Shown: positions 45,482-55,200 of the stretch, one piece after another
Layout of the letters: each line of letters begins with the position of its first letter
Numbering within the stretch: the first letter of the stretch is position 1
Assembly: GCA_046565765.1 (NCBI GenBank)
Contig: JBKHXX010000026.1
Coordinates: 12,607 to 76,606, forward strand
Direction: 5' to 3'
Source of the DNA: JBFMCT01 sp046565765
GTDB taxonomy: Bacteria; Actinomycetota; Acidimicrobiia; Acidimicrobiales; AC-14
DNA: 64,000 nucleotides
Translations under genes and position numbers: made by a program
Notes under the pieces: model-generated
Database searches by the model: none
The model's input: the letters and a program-made list of their open reading frames with translations, nothing else
What the model was told of the DNA's origin: nothing

Positions 45482-45592
45482 TGTCGTGGTTCCTTTCTTT
45501 GGGTTTCGGGTTGCGAAGGGTCCTCGGGGCGCGCCGCACCACGAGCAGGTGCGGGCGCGGGCCCGAGGGGTTTCAGGAGAGGGGTGCCGGGG

Positions 45593-46129
45593 CTACTGGC
45601 GCCAGACGCGTGGACCGTTGTCCACGTGCAGGAAGCCCTGCGCGGGGTAGGCGCCCACGCCGCCCCCGCCACCCAGCAGCTGGTCGGCGTAGCCCGCCCA
45701 TTGCGAGAGCGACCCCGACTCGAAGTAGACGTCGGCCGCCGCCGCCTGCTCGTGCAGGTGGAGGGTGTAGATGTGGAACGACGCCGTCGCTCCGCCCACC
45801 GCGGCGTTGTACGCCTCCGTCCGGAACCCCGACGTCACGTGGCACGTGCCGAACCGGTCCCGCAGGGGCTGGAGCACGTCCTGGCACAGCCGACGGAGCC
45901 CGGGCAGGGCGGCATCGGGTACCGGGGTGCCATCGTTGCACGCGAACTCCCACACCGAGAAGTTCGGGGTGAGCTCGCCGCCCTCGAGGATCCTCGGTGG
46001 CTCGAGGCCCGCCTCGAGCAGCCGTTGGCGGAGGGCCGCCAGCTCTTCGATCAGCGCCTGGTTGTCCTCGAGGAGCACCCTGGGCGCTTCAGGTGCCTCG
46101 TCGATCGGGTCTGCTACTGCTGAAGTCAT
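45593..46129 (-). CDS. M15-family zinc peptidase
   Basis: 178 residues. An N-terminal coiled coil (about 18-40) is followed by a D-Ala-D-Ala carboxypeptidase-like domain. CHVTSGFRTEAYNAAVGG carries the substrate-binding Arg. The zinc ligands appear to be His126 and Asp133 (HEQAAAAD, same spacing as the family HxxGxAxD) and His168 (FLHVD), with a few extra residues before the first ligand. No signal peptide is visible, unlike typical wall enzymes. It lies 111 nt upstream of the precursor-like gene on the same strand and may act on cell-wall or modified peptides. Membership of the locus is positional. Confidence 0.75.
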   Translation of the reverse strand: MTSAVADPIDEAPEAPRVLLEDNQALIEELAALRQRLLEAGLEPPRILEGGELTPNFSVWEFACNDGTPVPDAALPGLRRLCQDVLQPLRDRFGTCHVTSGFRTEAYNAAVGGATASFHIYTLHLHEQAAAADVYFESGSLSQWAGYADQLLGGGGGVGAYPAQGFLHVDNGPRVWRQ

Positions 46130-46240
46130 GGTTCACCGTCCATGTGTCCTTGCCGCCGTTCAGGGCACAAACGGGTCACCGACGCGCGACGCGTGCACGT
46201 ATTGGTTGGGGGATCCGCCGTCCGCCGCTGACCTGCAACC

Positions 46241-46270
46241 GTTCTACCGACGATCGTCGCGGTTCGTCAA
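46241..46270 (-). promoter_or_regulatory. Possible promoter for the M15 peptidase/RiPP-like locus
   Basis: On the minus strand, TTGACG (46270-46265) is followed after 18 nt by TAGAAC (46246-46241). The -35 is identical to that of the promoter at 15535, but the -10 lacks the final T. It lies about 110 nt upstream of the M15 start in the 161-bp gap after ctaF. Confidence 0.3.
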
Positions 46271-46290
46271 CCTATTTTCGGCGGGGACCG

Positions 46291-46680
46291 TCAGCCCTTC
46301 CGGGACGACTCCACCGCGTAGCCCACCACGCCGACCAGGAGGAGCAGCCCGCCGGCCAGGCCCAGCCAGGGCCCGAAGACCAAGGCGTTGCCGATGACCA
46401 CGCCGGCCCAGCCGATGACGAACGGCCAGATGCTCGCGCCGGGGAAGTAGCCGAGGTCGCCGGCGCCGTCGGCGGGTTCGGCGTCGACCCGGTCCTCGGG
46501 GCGGGGCCCGGCCAGCCGGCGGGACTGGAACCACAGCCACCCCGCCACCATCAGCACCGCCGCCACCGCCAGCACCAGCATGGTGGACCCGGCGTGCTCG
46601 TAGCTCACGAACCAGTAGATCCCGCCGGTCAGGGCGAAGAACCCGCCCGCCCCCGCGAACAGTCGCCACTCGACCTTCAT
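46291..46680 (-). CDS. ctaF: Cytochrome c oxidase subunit IV, actinobacterial type
   Basis: 129 residues, four membrane helices. The start MKVEWRLFAGAGGFFALTGGIYWFVSYEHAGS and the later GYFPGASIWPFVIGWAG are diagnostic of the actinobacterial CtaF subunit. It supports assembly of the aa3 oxidase in the bc1-aa3 supercomplex. It begins 1 nt after the ctaD stop, closing the ctaC-ctaD-ctaF operon. Confidence 0.92.
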   Translation of the reverse strand: MKVEWRLFAGAGGFFALTGGIYWFVSYEHAGSTMLVLAVAAVLMVAGWLWFQSRRLAGPRPEDRVDAEPADGAGDLGYFPGASIWPFVIGWAGVVIGNALVFGPWLGLAGGLLLLVGVVGYAVESSRKG

Positions 46681-46681
46681 G

Positions 46682-48355
46682 TCAGCGCGGCCCCCGTCCG
46701 GCGGCCCGCTCGGTGTCGCCCGAGCGTTCGGAGCGGGCGTCGAAGGTCGGACGCTCCGAGCGGATGGGCGGCATCCGCTCGAAGTTGTGCTCGGGCGGCG
46801 GCGACGACGTGGCCCACTCCAGCGAGTACCCGCCCCACGGGTCGTCGCCCGCGGGCCGGCGCCTGCGGGACGACACCCACAGGTTCAGCAGGAAGACGAG
46901 CACGGCCAGGGCGGCCACGAACGCCCCGACCGTCGACACCAGGTTCAGGAAGGGGAGGCCCTCGCCCCGGCCATAGTCGGCCACCCGCCGGGGCATGCCC
47001 CGCAGGCCCATGAGGTGCTGGGGCCAGAAGGCCACGTTGAAACCGAGGAAGAGCAGCCAGAAGTGGACCTTGGCCAACCCTTCGCCCAGCCTCCACCCGA
47101 AGAACTTCGGCCACCAGAAGTAGAGGCCGGCGAACAGCCCGAACACCGCCGACCCGAACAGCACGTAGTGCATGTGGGCCACCACGAAGTAGCTGTCGTG
47201 CACGTGGAAGTCGAACGGGGGAGAGGCCAGCATCGGTCCGGTGAGCCCGCCGATGAGGAACACCAGCAGGAAGCCGATGCAGAACAGCATGGGCGACTCG
47301 AAGCTCACGCTGCCCCGCCACATGGTGGCGATCCAGTTGAAGAACTTCACGCCCGTGGGCACCGCGACCAGGTAGGTCATGGCCGAGAAGAACGGCAGGC
47401 TCACCGCCCCGGTGGTGAACATGTGGTGGGCCCACACCGCCGTCGACAGGGCGGCGATGGCCAGCGTGGCCAGCACGAACCCCCGGTAGCCGAACACCCG
47501 CTTGCGGGAGAACACGGGGATGATCTCCGTGACCACCCCGAAGAAGGGCAGGGCGACGATGTAGACCTCGGGGTGCCCGAAGAACCAGAACAGGTGCTGC
47601 CACACGATGGGCACACCACCGTCGCGGGCGTCGAAGAAGTGGGCGTCGAAGTGGCGGTCGGCGTAGAGCAGGGCCAGCGCCGACGTCAGCACCGGGAACG
47701 CCAGCAGGATCATGAAGCTGACCACCAGCATGTTCCAGGTGAAGATCGGCATCCGGAACATGGTCATGCCGGGGGCGCGTAGGGAGATGACGGTGGTGAT
47801 GACGTTCACCGCGGTGAGCACGCTGGCCACGCCGGTGACGGCCACCGAGGCGATCCACAGGTCGGCCCCCGCGCCGGGGGAGTGCACCGCGTCGGAGAGC
47901 GGGGTGTAGGCCGTCCACCCGAAGGCGGCCGCCCCCCGGGAGGTCAGGAACCCGGCCAGCATGGTCAGGCCCCCGCCCAGGTAGAGCCAGTAGGAGAGGG
48001 CGTTCAGCCGGGGGAAGGCCATGTCCGGGGCGCCCACGTGCAGGGGCACCAGGTAGTTGGCCAACCCCGCCGCCATGGGCACCGCGAACAGGAACATCAT
48101 CACGCTGCCGTGCATGGTGAACAGCTGGTTGTAGGTGGCCTCCCCCACGAGCTGCTGGCCCGGGCGGGCCAGCTCGGTGCGGATCAGCAGGGCCAGCATC
48201 CCGCCCACCAGGAAGAAGGCGAAGGCGGTCCACATGTAGAGGATGCCGATCTTCTTGTGGTCGACGGTGGTGATCCACGCCATGATCCCCGTGGGGTGCG
48301 GGCGTTCGGACGGTTCGGGCGCGGGCGGCTCGACGATCTCCTCGAGGATCGTCAT
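46682..48355 (-). CDS. ctaD: Cytochrome c oxidase subunit I
   Basis: 557 residues, 12 membrane helices, catalytic subunit reducing O2 to water and pumping protons. Heme a ligand in FTMHGSVMM; copper B ligands in FGHPEVYIVALPFFG (with the cross-linked Tyr) and AHHMFTTG; heme a and a3 ligands in HVHDSYFVVAHMHYVLFG. The C-terminal tail is hydrophilic. ATG 48355 overlaps the ctaC stop; a longer open frame upstream is out of phase with ctaC and is not used. Confidence 0.95.
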   Translation of the reverse strand: MTILEEIVEPPAPEPSERPHPTGIMAWITTVDHKKIGILYMWTAFAFFLVGGMLALLIRTELARPGQQLVGEATYNQLFTMHGSVMMFLFAVPMAAGLANYLVPLHVGAPDMAFPRLNALSYWLYLGGGLTMLAGFLTSRGAAAFGWTAYTPLSDAVHSPGAGADLWIASVAVTGVASVLTAVNVITTVISLRAPGMTMFRMPIFTWNMLVVSFMILLAFPVLTSALALLYADRHFDAHFFDARDGGVPIVWQHLFWFFGHPEVYIVALPFFGVVTEIIPVFSRKRVFGYRGFVLATLAIAALSTAVWAHHMFTTGAVSLPFFSAMTYLVAVPTGVKFFNWIATMWRGSVSFESPMLFCIGFLLVFLIGGLTGPMLASPPFDFHVHDSYFVVAHMHYVLFGSAVFGLFAGLYFWWPKFFGWRLGEGLAKVHFWLLFLGFNVAFWPQHLMGLRGMPRRVADYGRGEGLPFLNLVSTVGAFVAALAVLVFLLNLWVSSRRRRPAGDDPWGGYSLEWATSSPPPEHNFERMPPIRSERPTFDARSERSGDTERAAGRGPR

Positions 48356-49212
48356 CCCACCGTCACCCCCTCGGGTCTCGCCGCGGGGACGGGCAGCGCC
48401 TGGCCTCCCGGGTCGTTGCCGCCGCCCCGGGTGCCCGGGGGCGTGGGGCCCTGCTCCTGTTCCTCCTGCTGCTGCTGGGCCACGAAGGCCTGGAACTGCT
48501 CCGGCTCCACCACCTCCACGGTGAACGTCATGTCGCTGTGGTCGAGCCCGCAGAACTCGGCGCACACCCCCCCGAACGTGCCGGTGCGGGTGGGCGTGAC
48601 GTCGAGGCGGTTGACGTGGTTGGGGATGACGTCCCGCTTGATGAGGAACCCCGGCACCCAGAAGGCGTGGATGACGTCGGGAGAGTGGAGGGTCAGGCGG
48701 GCGGCGGCGTCGACGGGGAGGACCATGGTGGGGGGGTCGAGCGACGTCCCCACGACGGTGATGCCCTCGGTCAGGTAGCGGAAGCGCCAGCCCCACTGGA
48801 AACCGGTGACCTCGATACGGAGGTCCGGCTCGGGGGCCAGGCGGTTGACCTCGCGTTGGGTCAGCATGGTGGCGGCGAACAGCACGGCCACGATCACCAG
48901 CGGCACGGCCGTGTAGAACAGCTCGAGGCGGACGTGCTCGAAGAAGGTGGCGGGGTCACGCCCCTCCCGCACGCGGTAGCGCACCAGCGCCCAGCCGATG
49001 AGGACGACGACCAGGGTGCCCACGGCCACCGCCGCCCAGAACAGGATGCGCCACAGGTCGAGGACCGCCTCCCCCTGGGCGGTGGCCGCGTCGGGCGCGC
49101 CGAACCGGCTGCTGCACGCCGTCCCCCCGAGCGCCGACGCCACCAGCAGGAGACGGCGCCGGGCGGGGTGCCACTGGGGCCGGATGCCGATGACGGGCAG
49201 CCTATAGACCAC
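48352..49212 (-). CDS. ctaC: Cytochrome c oxidase subunit II
   Basis: 286 residues from GTG 49212, chosen because it gives a lipoprotein signal with Cys33 (LGGTACSS). Two membrane helices follow, then the outer cupredoxin domain with the CuA site: an upstream His in HSPDVIHAFW and GGVCAEFCGLDHSDM, providing two Cys, His, Met and Glu. It accepts electrons from QcrC. The C-terminal tail has a Gln-rich stretch and a Pro/Gly-rich end. Divergent from the 890-residue surface-protein gene; 113 nt separate the starts. Confidence 0.93.
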   Translation of the reverse strand: MVYRLPVIGIRPQWHPARRRLLLVASALGGTACSSRFGAPDAATAQGEAVLDLWRILFWAAVAVGTLVVVLIGWALVRYRVREGRDPATFFEHVRLELFYTAVPLVIVAVLFAATMLTQREVNRLAPEPDLRIEVTGFQWGWRFRYLTEGITVVGTSLDPPTMVLPVDAAARLTLHSPDVIHAFWVPGFLIKRDVIPNHVNRLDVTPTRTGTFGGVCAEFCGLDHSDMTFTVEVVEPEQFQAFVAQQQQEEQEQGPTPPGTRGGGNDPGGQALPVPAARPEGVTVG

Positions 49213-49325
49213 GGGACCGGTCGCCGACCGCCAGCACTGCGCCCCCTGCGCACGACGAGTAGGCTCCCCGCCGTTCCCGGGCTGGAGGCGGCAATCGGTG
49301 GATCGGCAAGGCGGGTCGCGCACCG

Positions 49326-51998
49326 TTGACCCCTGAGGCGGGCCGGCGACCGGAGCGGGCGGCGGTCATCGTCGCCGTGCTCGCCATGCTGGCGTGGGCG
49401 GCCGCCCCCTGGCAGGCACGGGCCGCCAGCCCGACCCTCACCGCCCAGGCTTCGCCGTCGGGATTCCCAGTGGGCGTCGCCATCTTCGACTTCGCCACCC
49501 TGAGCGGGGGCGAGAACCCCACCGGCACCATCACCTACGAGCTCTACGGCCCCGACAACGCCACCTGCTCGGGCGCGCCCATCTTCACGTCGACCAAGCC
49601 CGTCTCCGGCAACGGCAACTACCAGTCGGATTCCTTCACCACCCAGCAGGCGGGCACCTACCGCTGGATCGCTCGCTACAGCGGTGACGCCAACAACACG
49701 CCCGTGGCCACCGCCTGCTCCGACCCCGCCCAAGCCACGGCCGTGGCCAAGGCGGTCCCCACCATGAGCATCCAGGCCTCCCCGGTGGCCATCGGCGGCG
49801 AGGTGCGCTCCACCGCCACCCTGTCGGGCGGCGCCGGGCCCAACGGGCCCACCGGCACCATCACCTTCGAGTTGTTCGGCCCCAACAACCTGGTCTGCGC
49901 CGACCCGCCGGTCTTCACCGCCACGGTGCCCGTGTCCGGCAACGGGCCCTACACCTCGCCGCCGTTCATCCCGCCGGCTCCCGGCACCTACCAGTGGGTC
50001 GCCACCTACAGCGGCGACGCCAACAACGTCGCCACGGGCACGATCTGCGCCGACCCGGCGGCGGCGGTGGTCGTGCCGCCCGGCCTGGTCGTCCCCACCC
50101 TCACCGCCACCGCCTCACCGAGCGTGCCGCTGGGCGGCCAGGTCACCGACACCGCCACCCTGAGTGGCACCGTGGCCGGCTCGGGCACGATCCGCTTCGA
50201 CCTGTACGGGCCGGGCGACACGACCTGCGCCGGCCCGCCCGTGTTCACCAGCACTCGGGCGGTGGCCGGCAACGGGACCTACACCTCCGAGCCGTTCACC
50301 CCCACCGCCCCCGGCACCTACCGCTGGCGCGCCACCTACAGCGGCGACGTCGCCCACCAGGCGGTGAGCACCCCCTGCGGCGCCCCGGGCCAGAGCGTCA
50401 CCGTGACGAGCACCACCACGACACCGCCCACGACATCCACGCCGACCACCGCGCCCCCGACCACCGTGCCGCCCACCACCGTGCCGCCCACCACCGTGCC
50501 CACGACCCCCACCACCTCGCCGCCCACCAGCGGCCCGTCCACGTCGTCGCCCACCACCACGCCCCCCACCACGGGGGCGACCAGCAGCGTCCCGCCGACC
50601 ACCGGCCCGGCGCCGCCCACCACCTCGCCGCCGACCACCGGACCCACCACCACCACGCCGCCCACCACCACGCCGTCCACGACCACGCCCCCCACCAGCG
50701 CGCCGACGACGACCACGTCGACCACGCGGCCCCCCACCACCGCGCCGCCGGCGATCACCACCACCTCGTCCACCACGACCACGTCGAGCACCGTCGCCGT
50801 CGGCCCCCGCGTGGCGCTGGACACCACCCCCGACCCGCCGTCGCTGCCCGAGGAGGGCGGCACGTTCACCTACGGGGTGGCGGTGACCAACACCGGCACC
50901 GAGCCGGTCCGCATCGTCTCCCTCCTCGACAGCGTCTACGGCGACCTCACCACCCGCCCCGGCTCAACCTGCTCGAGCGCGCCGAACACGGTCCTCGACC
51001 CGGGCGAGACCTACCGCTGCTCGTTCACCGCCACCGTGACCGGAGAGGCGGGCGTGGCGGCGACCAACACCGTCCGCGTCACCGTCGTCGACGCCCAGGG
51101 CAGGCAGGCCACCGCCCAGGCCACCACCAGCGTGCGCCTCACCGACGTGCCGCCCAAGGTCGACGTCGACGTCACGGTGAGCCCCCCGCAGGTGCCCGAA
51201 CCGGGTGGCTCCGTCACGTACACGGTCATCGTGACCAACACCAGCAACCCCGAGACCGTGACCATCACCTCCCTGCGCAGCGACCCCCACGGCGACCTGG
51301 CCGGCCGGGGCACGTGCCGCACGGGAGTGGTGCTCGATCCCGGCGACACCTTCATCTGCTCCTTGACGGCCACCGTCTCCGCCAACGCGGGGGCAGCCCT
51401 GCCCACGAGGGTGACGGTCACCGTCGTGGACAACGAAGGCACGCCTGCCACCGCGACCAGCGAGCTGGCCGGCGCCACGGTGGTCGTCACCGACGTGCCG
51501 CCCTCCGTGGTCGTCACCAAGTCGGCCGCGGGGGCCGCCCCGCTCGACCCGTCCGTCGTGTTCTCCATCACCGTGACCAACACCAGCTTCGAGCCGGTGG
51601 TGCTCGAGTCCCTGGTCGACAGCGTCTTCGGTGACCTCTCCGGGCGAGGCACCTGCCGCACCGGCGGCACGCTGGGCCCGGGCGAGACCTACCGGTGCTC
51701 GTTCAGCGCCCCGGTGGCCGGCCTCCACACCGACGTCGTCACCGCCACGGTGATCGACGACGACGGGTCACGGGCCCGCAGCGGCGCCACTGCGACGGTC
51801 CTGGCCCTTCCGCTCGGCATCGTCGTGCCCCAGATGCCCCAGCTGCTGCCGGCTCAACCGGCCACCCAGCGGGCGCTGGTCGCCTTCACCGGCCCGGCGG
51901 TGGACGTTCCGCTGCGGGCCGCGGCGGCACTGGTGCTGGTGGGGACCGTGTTGCTAGGGATCACCTGGCGCCGCCCGACCGGTCGTCGCGCCTCCTGA
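49326..51998 (+). CDS. Modular surface protein with Ig-like and DUF11-like domains
   Basis: 890 residues from TTG 49326; the signal peptide runs to about residue 34. Three Ig-like modules of about 100 residues (TGTITFELFGPNN, then YSGDANN) are followed by a Thr/Pro-rich stalk of about 120 residues, then three DUF11-like modules (PEPGGSVTYTVIVTNTS and relatives). The C-terminus has LVAFTG (51876-51893), a membrane helix and an Arg-rich tail, a sortase-like signal in a variant form. The same modules build the next gene. It is probably an adhesin or wall stalk. The TTG start is the weakest point. Confidence 0.8.
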   Translation: MTPEAGRRPERAAVIVAVLAMLAWAAAPWQARAASPTLTAQASPSGFPVGVAIFDFATLSGGENPTGTITYELYGPDNATCSGAPIFTSTKPVSGNGNYQSDSFTTQQAGTYRWIARYSGDANNTPVATACSDPAQATAVAKAVPTMSIQASPVAIGGEVRSTATLSGGAGPNGPTGTITFELFGPNNLVCADPPVFTATVPVSGNGPYTSPPFIPPAPGTYQWVATYSGDANNVATGTICADPAAAVVVPPGLVVPTLTATASPSVPLGGQVTDTATLSGTVAGSGTIRFDLYGPGDTTCAGPPVFTSTRAVAGNGTYTSEPFTPTAPGTYRWRATYSGDVAHQAVSTPCGAPGQSVTVTSTTTTPPTTSTPTTAPPTTVPPTTVPPTTVPTTPTTSPPTSGPSTSSPTTTPPTTGATSSVPPTTGPAPPTTSPPTTGPTTTTPPTTTPSTTTPPTSAPTTTTSTTRPPTTAPPAITTTSSTTTTSSTVAVGPRVALDTTPDPPSLPEEGGTFTYGVAVTNTGTEPVRIVSLLDSVYGDLTTRPGSTCSSAPNTVLDPGETYRCSFTATVTGEAGVAATNTVRVTVVDAQGRQATAQATTSVRLTDVPPKVDVDVTVSPPQVPEPGGSVTYTVIVTNTSNPETVTITSLRSDPHGDLAGRGTCRTGVVLDPGDTFICSLTATVSANAGAALPTRVTVTVVDNEGTPATATSELAGATVVVTDVPPSVVVTKSAAGAAPLDPSVVFSITVTNTSFEPVVLESLVDSVFGDLSGRGTCRTGGTLGPGETYRCSFSAPVAGLHTDVVTATVIDDDGSRARSGATATVLALPLGIVVPQMPQLLPAQPATQRALVAFTGPAVDVPLRAAAALVLVGTVLLGITWRRPTGRRAS

Positions 51999-52011
51999 TA
52001 CGAATATTCCT

Positions 52012-52110
52012 CGTGTTGGAACCCTGTTGGACAGGAAAAGGCCGCTTGCTCCAACACGCTGGTCGGCCTCATCGCCCGCCTCGCCGAGTCGCCGTTGTAC
52101 CTGTGTTGGA
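52012..52110 (+). promoter_or_regulatory. Repeated GTGTTGGA elements upstream of the large surface-protein gene
   Basis: CGTGTTGGA (52012-52020) and TCCAACACG (52050-52058) form a perfect 9-bp inverted repeat, and a third copy GTGTTGGA is at 52103-52110. A shorter TGTTGGACA lies between the arms. They are in the 226-bp non-coding gap before the next start, so an operator or leader structure is likely. Confidence 0.4.
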
Positions 52111-52224
52111 GCCGACGCGGAGCGCGCGATTAGGGAAGAAGGTGCTGGCAGGAGGCATGGGAAGCGGCTAATCTGCCACAAGCTCAGACTCGGCTGGAGG
52201 TCTGGCACCAACGGGCGGAGGCGG

Positions 52225-55200
52225 ATGGCTGGGTTGGCAGGGCTGGGACTACGGCGATCGGCTTCGGCGCGCCCGCGCCGCCGGGTGCTGAAGAGCCGCT
52301 ACCTCGCCGCCGCCGTCACCATCCTCCTCGGGCTCTCGACCTACCTGGCGCCCAACGCGTGGGGCTTCATCCTCGTCCAGGCGTCGCCCAGCTTCCCCGA
52401 CACCGTGGTGGGCCAGACGTTCCCCGCCTCCCTCGGCATCGCCAACTTCTCGACCCCGCCGGAGTCGATCCAGTTCCCCGTCCTCAACATCGGCGACATC
52501 GACCTCTACCCGTCGTGCACCACCCCGACCACCGATTGCGCCGGAGGCACGGCCGAAGCGGGGGTGTACGCCCTGAGCGCCACCGGTGTCGGGCAGTCCA
52601 TCCCGCCCGGCAACCCCACGTGTGAGGGCACGTGGCAGATCGTGCCCAACACCGGTGACCCCAACACCGCCACCAGCTACCAGTTCATCCCTCCAGGAGG
52701 CGAGGGCAGCCTCAGGCTGGCCACGGGAGAGACGTGCGTCATCAACTTCACGGGCACCACCAGGCGGGTTCCGACGTTCGACGTGCAGCCCGCCATCCCC
52801 GGCGTGCAGACCTACCACACCACCGGCGTGACCCCCTTCTCGGTGGCGCCGCAGCCGCTCGTCACCTTCTCCCGCACCGGCCAGGCCGAGTTCAGCACCG
52901 TGGGCCAGGGCCCGACGGAGGTCGTCACCCAGGCGGCCCAGGTAGCGGGCACGCCCGGCCAGACCCTGGCGAGCACCACCGACACCGCAACCCTCAACCC
53001 GGTCCCGCCCAACACCGGAGCGGGCGTCCCCCCCACCGGCACCATCACCTTCAACCTCTACGGGCCCAACAACTCCACGTGCACCGGCGCGCCCTTCAAC
53101 ACCCAGACCGTCCCGGTCAACGGGTTCGGCAACTACACCACGCCCACGCCCGTCCCCATCACCCAGGTGGGCACCTACACGTGGGTCGCCACCTACAGCG
53201 GTGACGCCAACTACCTAGGCGACGCCAACGCCTGCGGCGAGCCGGCCGAGACCATCACCGTCGCCCAGGCCCAGCCCCAGATCGTCACCCAGGCCCAGAC
53301 GCCGGTGACCGTCGGCCAGCCCATCACCGACACGGCCACGCTCAGCGGCGGCGTCAACCCCACCGGCACCATCACCTTCACCCTCTTCGGTCCCAACAAC
53401 GCCACCTGCACCGGCGCCCCCATCTTCACCGACACGGTGCCGGTCAACGGGAACGGCAACTACACGTCGGACCCGTTCACCCCCACCCTCCCCGGTAGCT
53501 ACAACTGGGTCGCCGTCTACAGCGGCGACGCCAACAACGCCCCGGCCACCAGCCCGTGCGGCGCGCCCAACGAGACGTCGGTCGTCAACGCCCCGACCGC
53601 CACCATCGTCACCCAGGCCACGCCCAACGCCACCGTGGGCCAGCCCATCACCGACACCGCCACCGTCAGCGGTCCCGGCGCCCCCGCCCCTCAGCCCACC
53701 GGCACGGTGACGTTCACGGTCTTCGGCCCCAACGACCCCACCTGCGCCGGCCCCCCGGTCTTCACCAGCGCCAACCGCCCCCTGGCGGGCGGCCCGCCGC
53801 CCACGGCCACCTCCGAGCCGTTCACGCCCACCCTGCCGGGTGAGTACCGCTGGGTCGCCGCCTACAGCGGTGACCCCGTGTACGCCCCCGTCACCAGCCC
53901 GTGCAACGCGCCCAACGAGCTCTCGGTGCTCGGCCGTCCGGCCGCCACCATCGTCACCCAGGCCACTCCCACCGCCACCATCGGCAGCCCCATCACCGAC
54001 ACGGCCACCGTCAGCGGTCCCGGCGCCCCCGCCCCTCAGCCCACCGGCACGGTGACGTTCACGGTCTTCGGCCCCAACGACCCCACCTGCGCCGGCCCGC
54101 CGATCTTCACCAGCGCCGACCGCCCGCTCACCGGCGGCCCGCCGCCCACGGCCACGTCCGACCCGTTCACGCCCACCGCCCCCGGTGAGTACCGGTGGGT
54201 GGCCGTGTACAGCGGCGACCCCGTCTACAACCCGGTCACCAGCCCGTGCAACGCGCCCAACGAGCTGTCGGTCGTCAACCAGGGCACGGCCACCATCGTC
54301 ACCCAGGCCACGCCCACTGCCGAGGTGGGCCAGCCCATTACCGACACGGCCACGGTCACGGGCTCCCCGGCGCCGGCCCCCGCCCCCACCGGCACCGTCA
54401 CCTTCACCCTGTTCAACAACGCCACCTGCACCGGCGCCCCGATCTTCACCAGCGCCGACCGCCCGCTCACCGGCGGCCCGCCGCCTACGGCCACGTCCGA
54501 GCCGTTCACCCCCACCACGCCCGGGTCGTACAACTGGGTGGCGGTCTACAGCGGCGACGCCAACTACCCGTCGGTCACCAGCCCGTGCGGCGCTCCCGGT
54601 GAGACCTCGGTCGTGGCCGCCGCCTCGCCCGACATCGTCACCGACGCCCAAGACACGGCCACCCTCGGCCAGCCCATCTCCGACACCGCCACGCTGTCGG
54701 GTGGCGTGCCCACGCCGCCCGCCGCCGGCCCCACCGGGACGATCACCTTCACCCTCTTCGGGCCCAACGACCCCACCTGCGCAGGGGCGCCCGTCTTCAC
54801 GTCCACCGTGCCCGTGAACGGCAACGGCACCTACAACTCGGGGCCGTTCACGCCCACGGCTGTCGGCACCTACAACTGGGTGGCCACCTACAGCGGTGAC
54901 GCCAACAACGCCCCGGCCGTCAGCCCGTGCGGCGCTCCCAACGAGACGTCGACGATCACGGCGGTGCCCACCATCAACATCACCAAGACGCCCAACCCGG
55001 CCAGCCGGCCCGAGCCCGGCGGCGACTTCACGTACACGCTCGTGGTCACAAACACCAGCAACGAGAACCTGACGATCACGTCGCTCAACGACAACGTCTA
55101 CGGCAACCTGGCCAACAGGGGCACCTGCACCACCGCCGTAGGCACCGTGCTGGCGCCCGGGGGCACCTACACCTGCGAGTTCACCGCCCCCTTCACCGGC

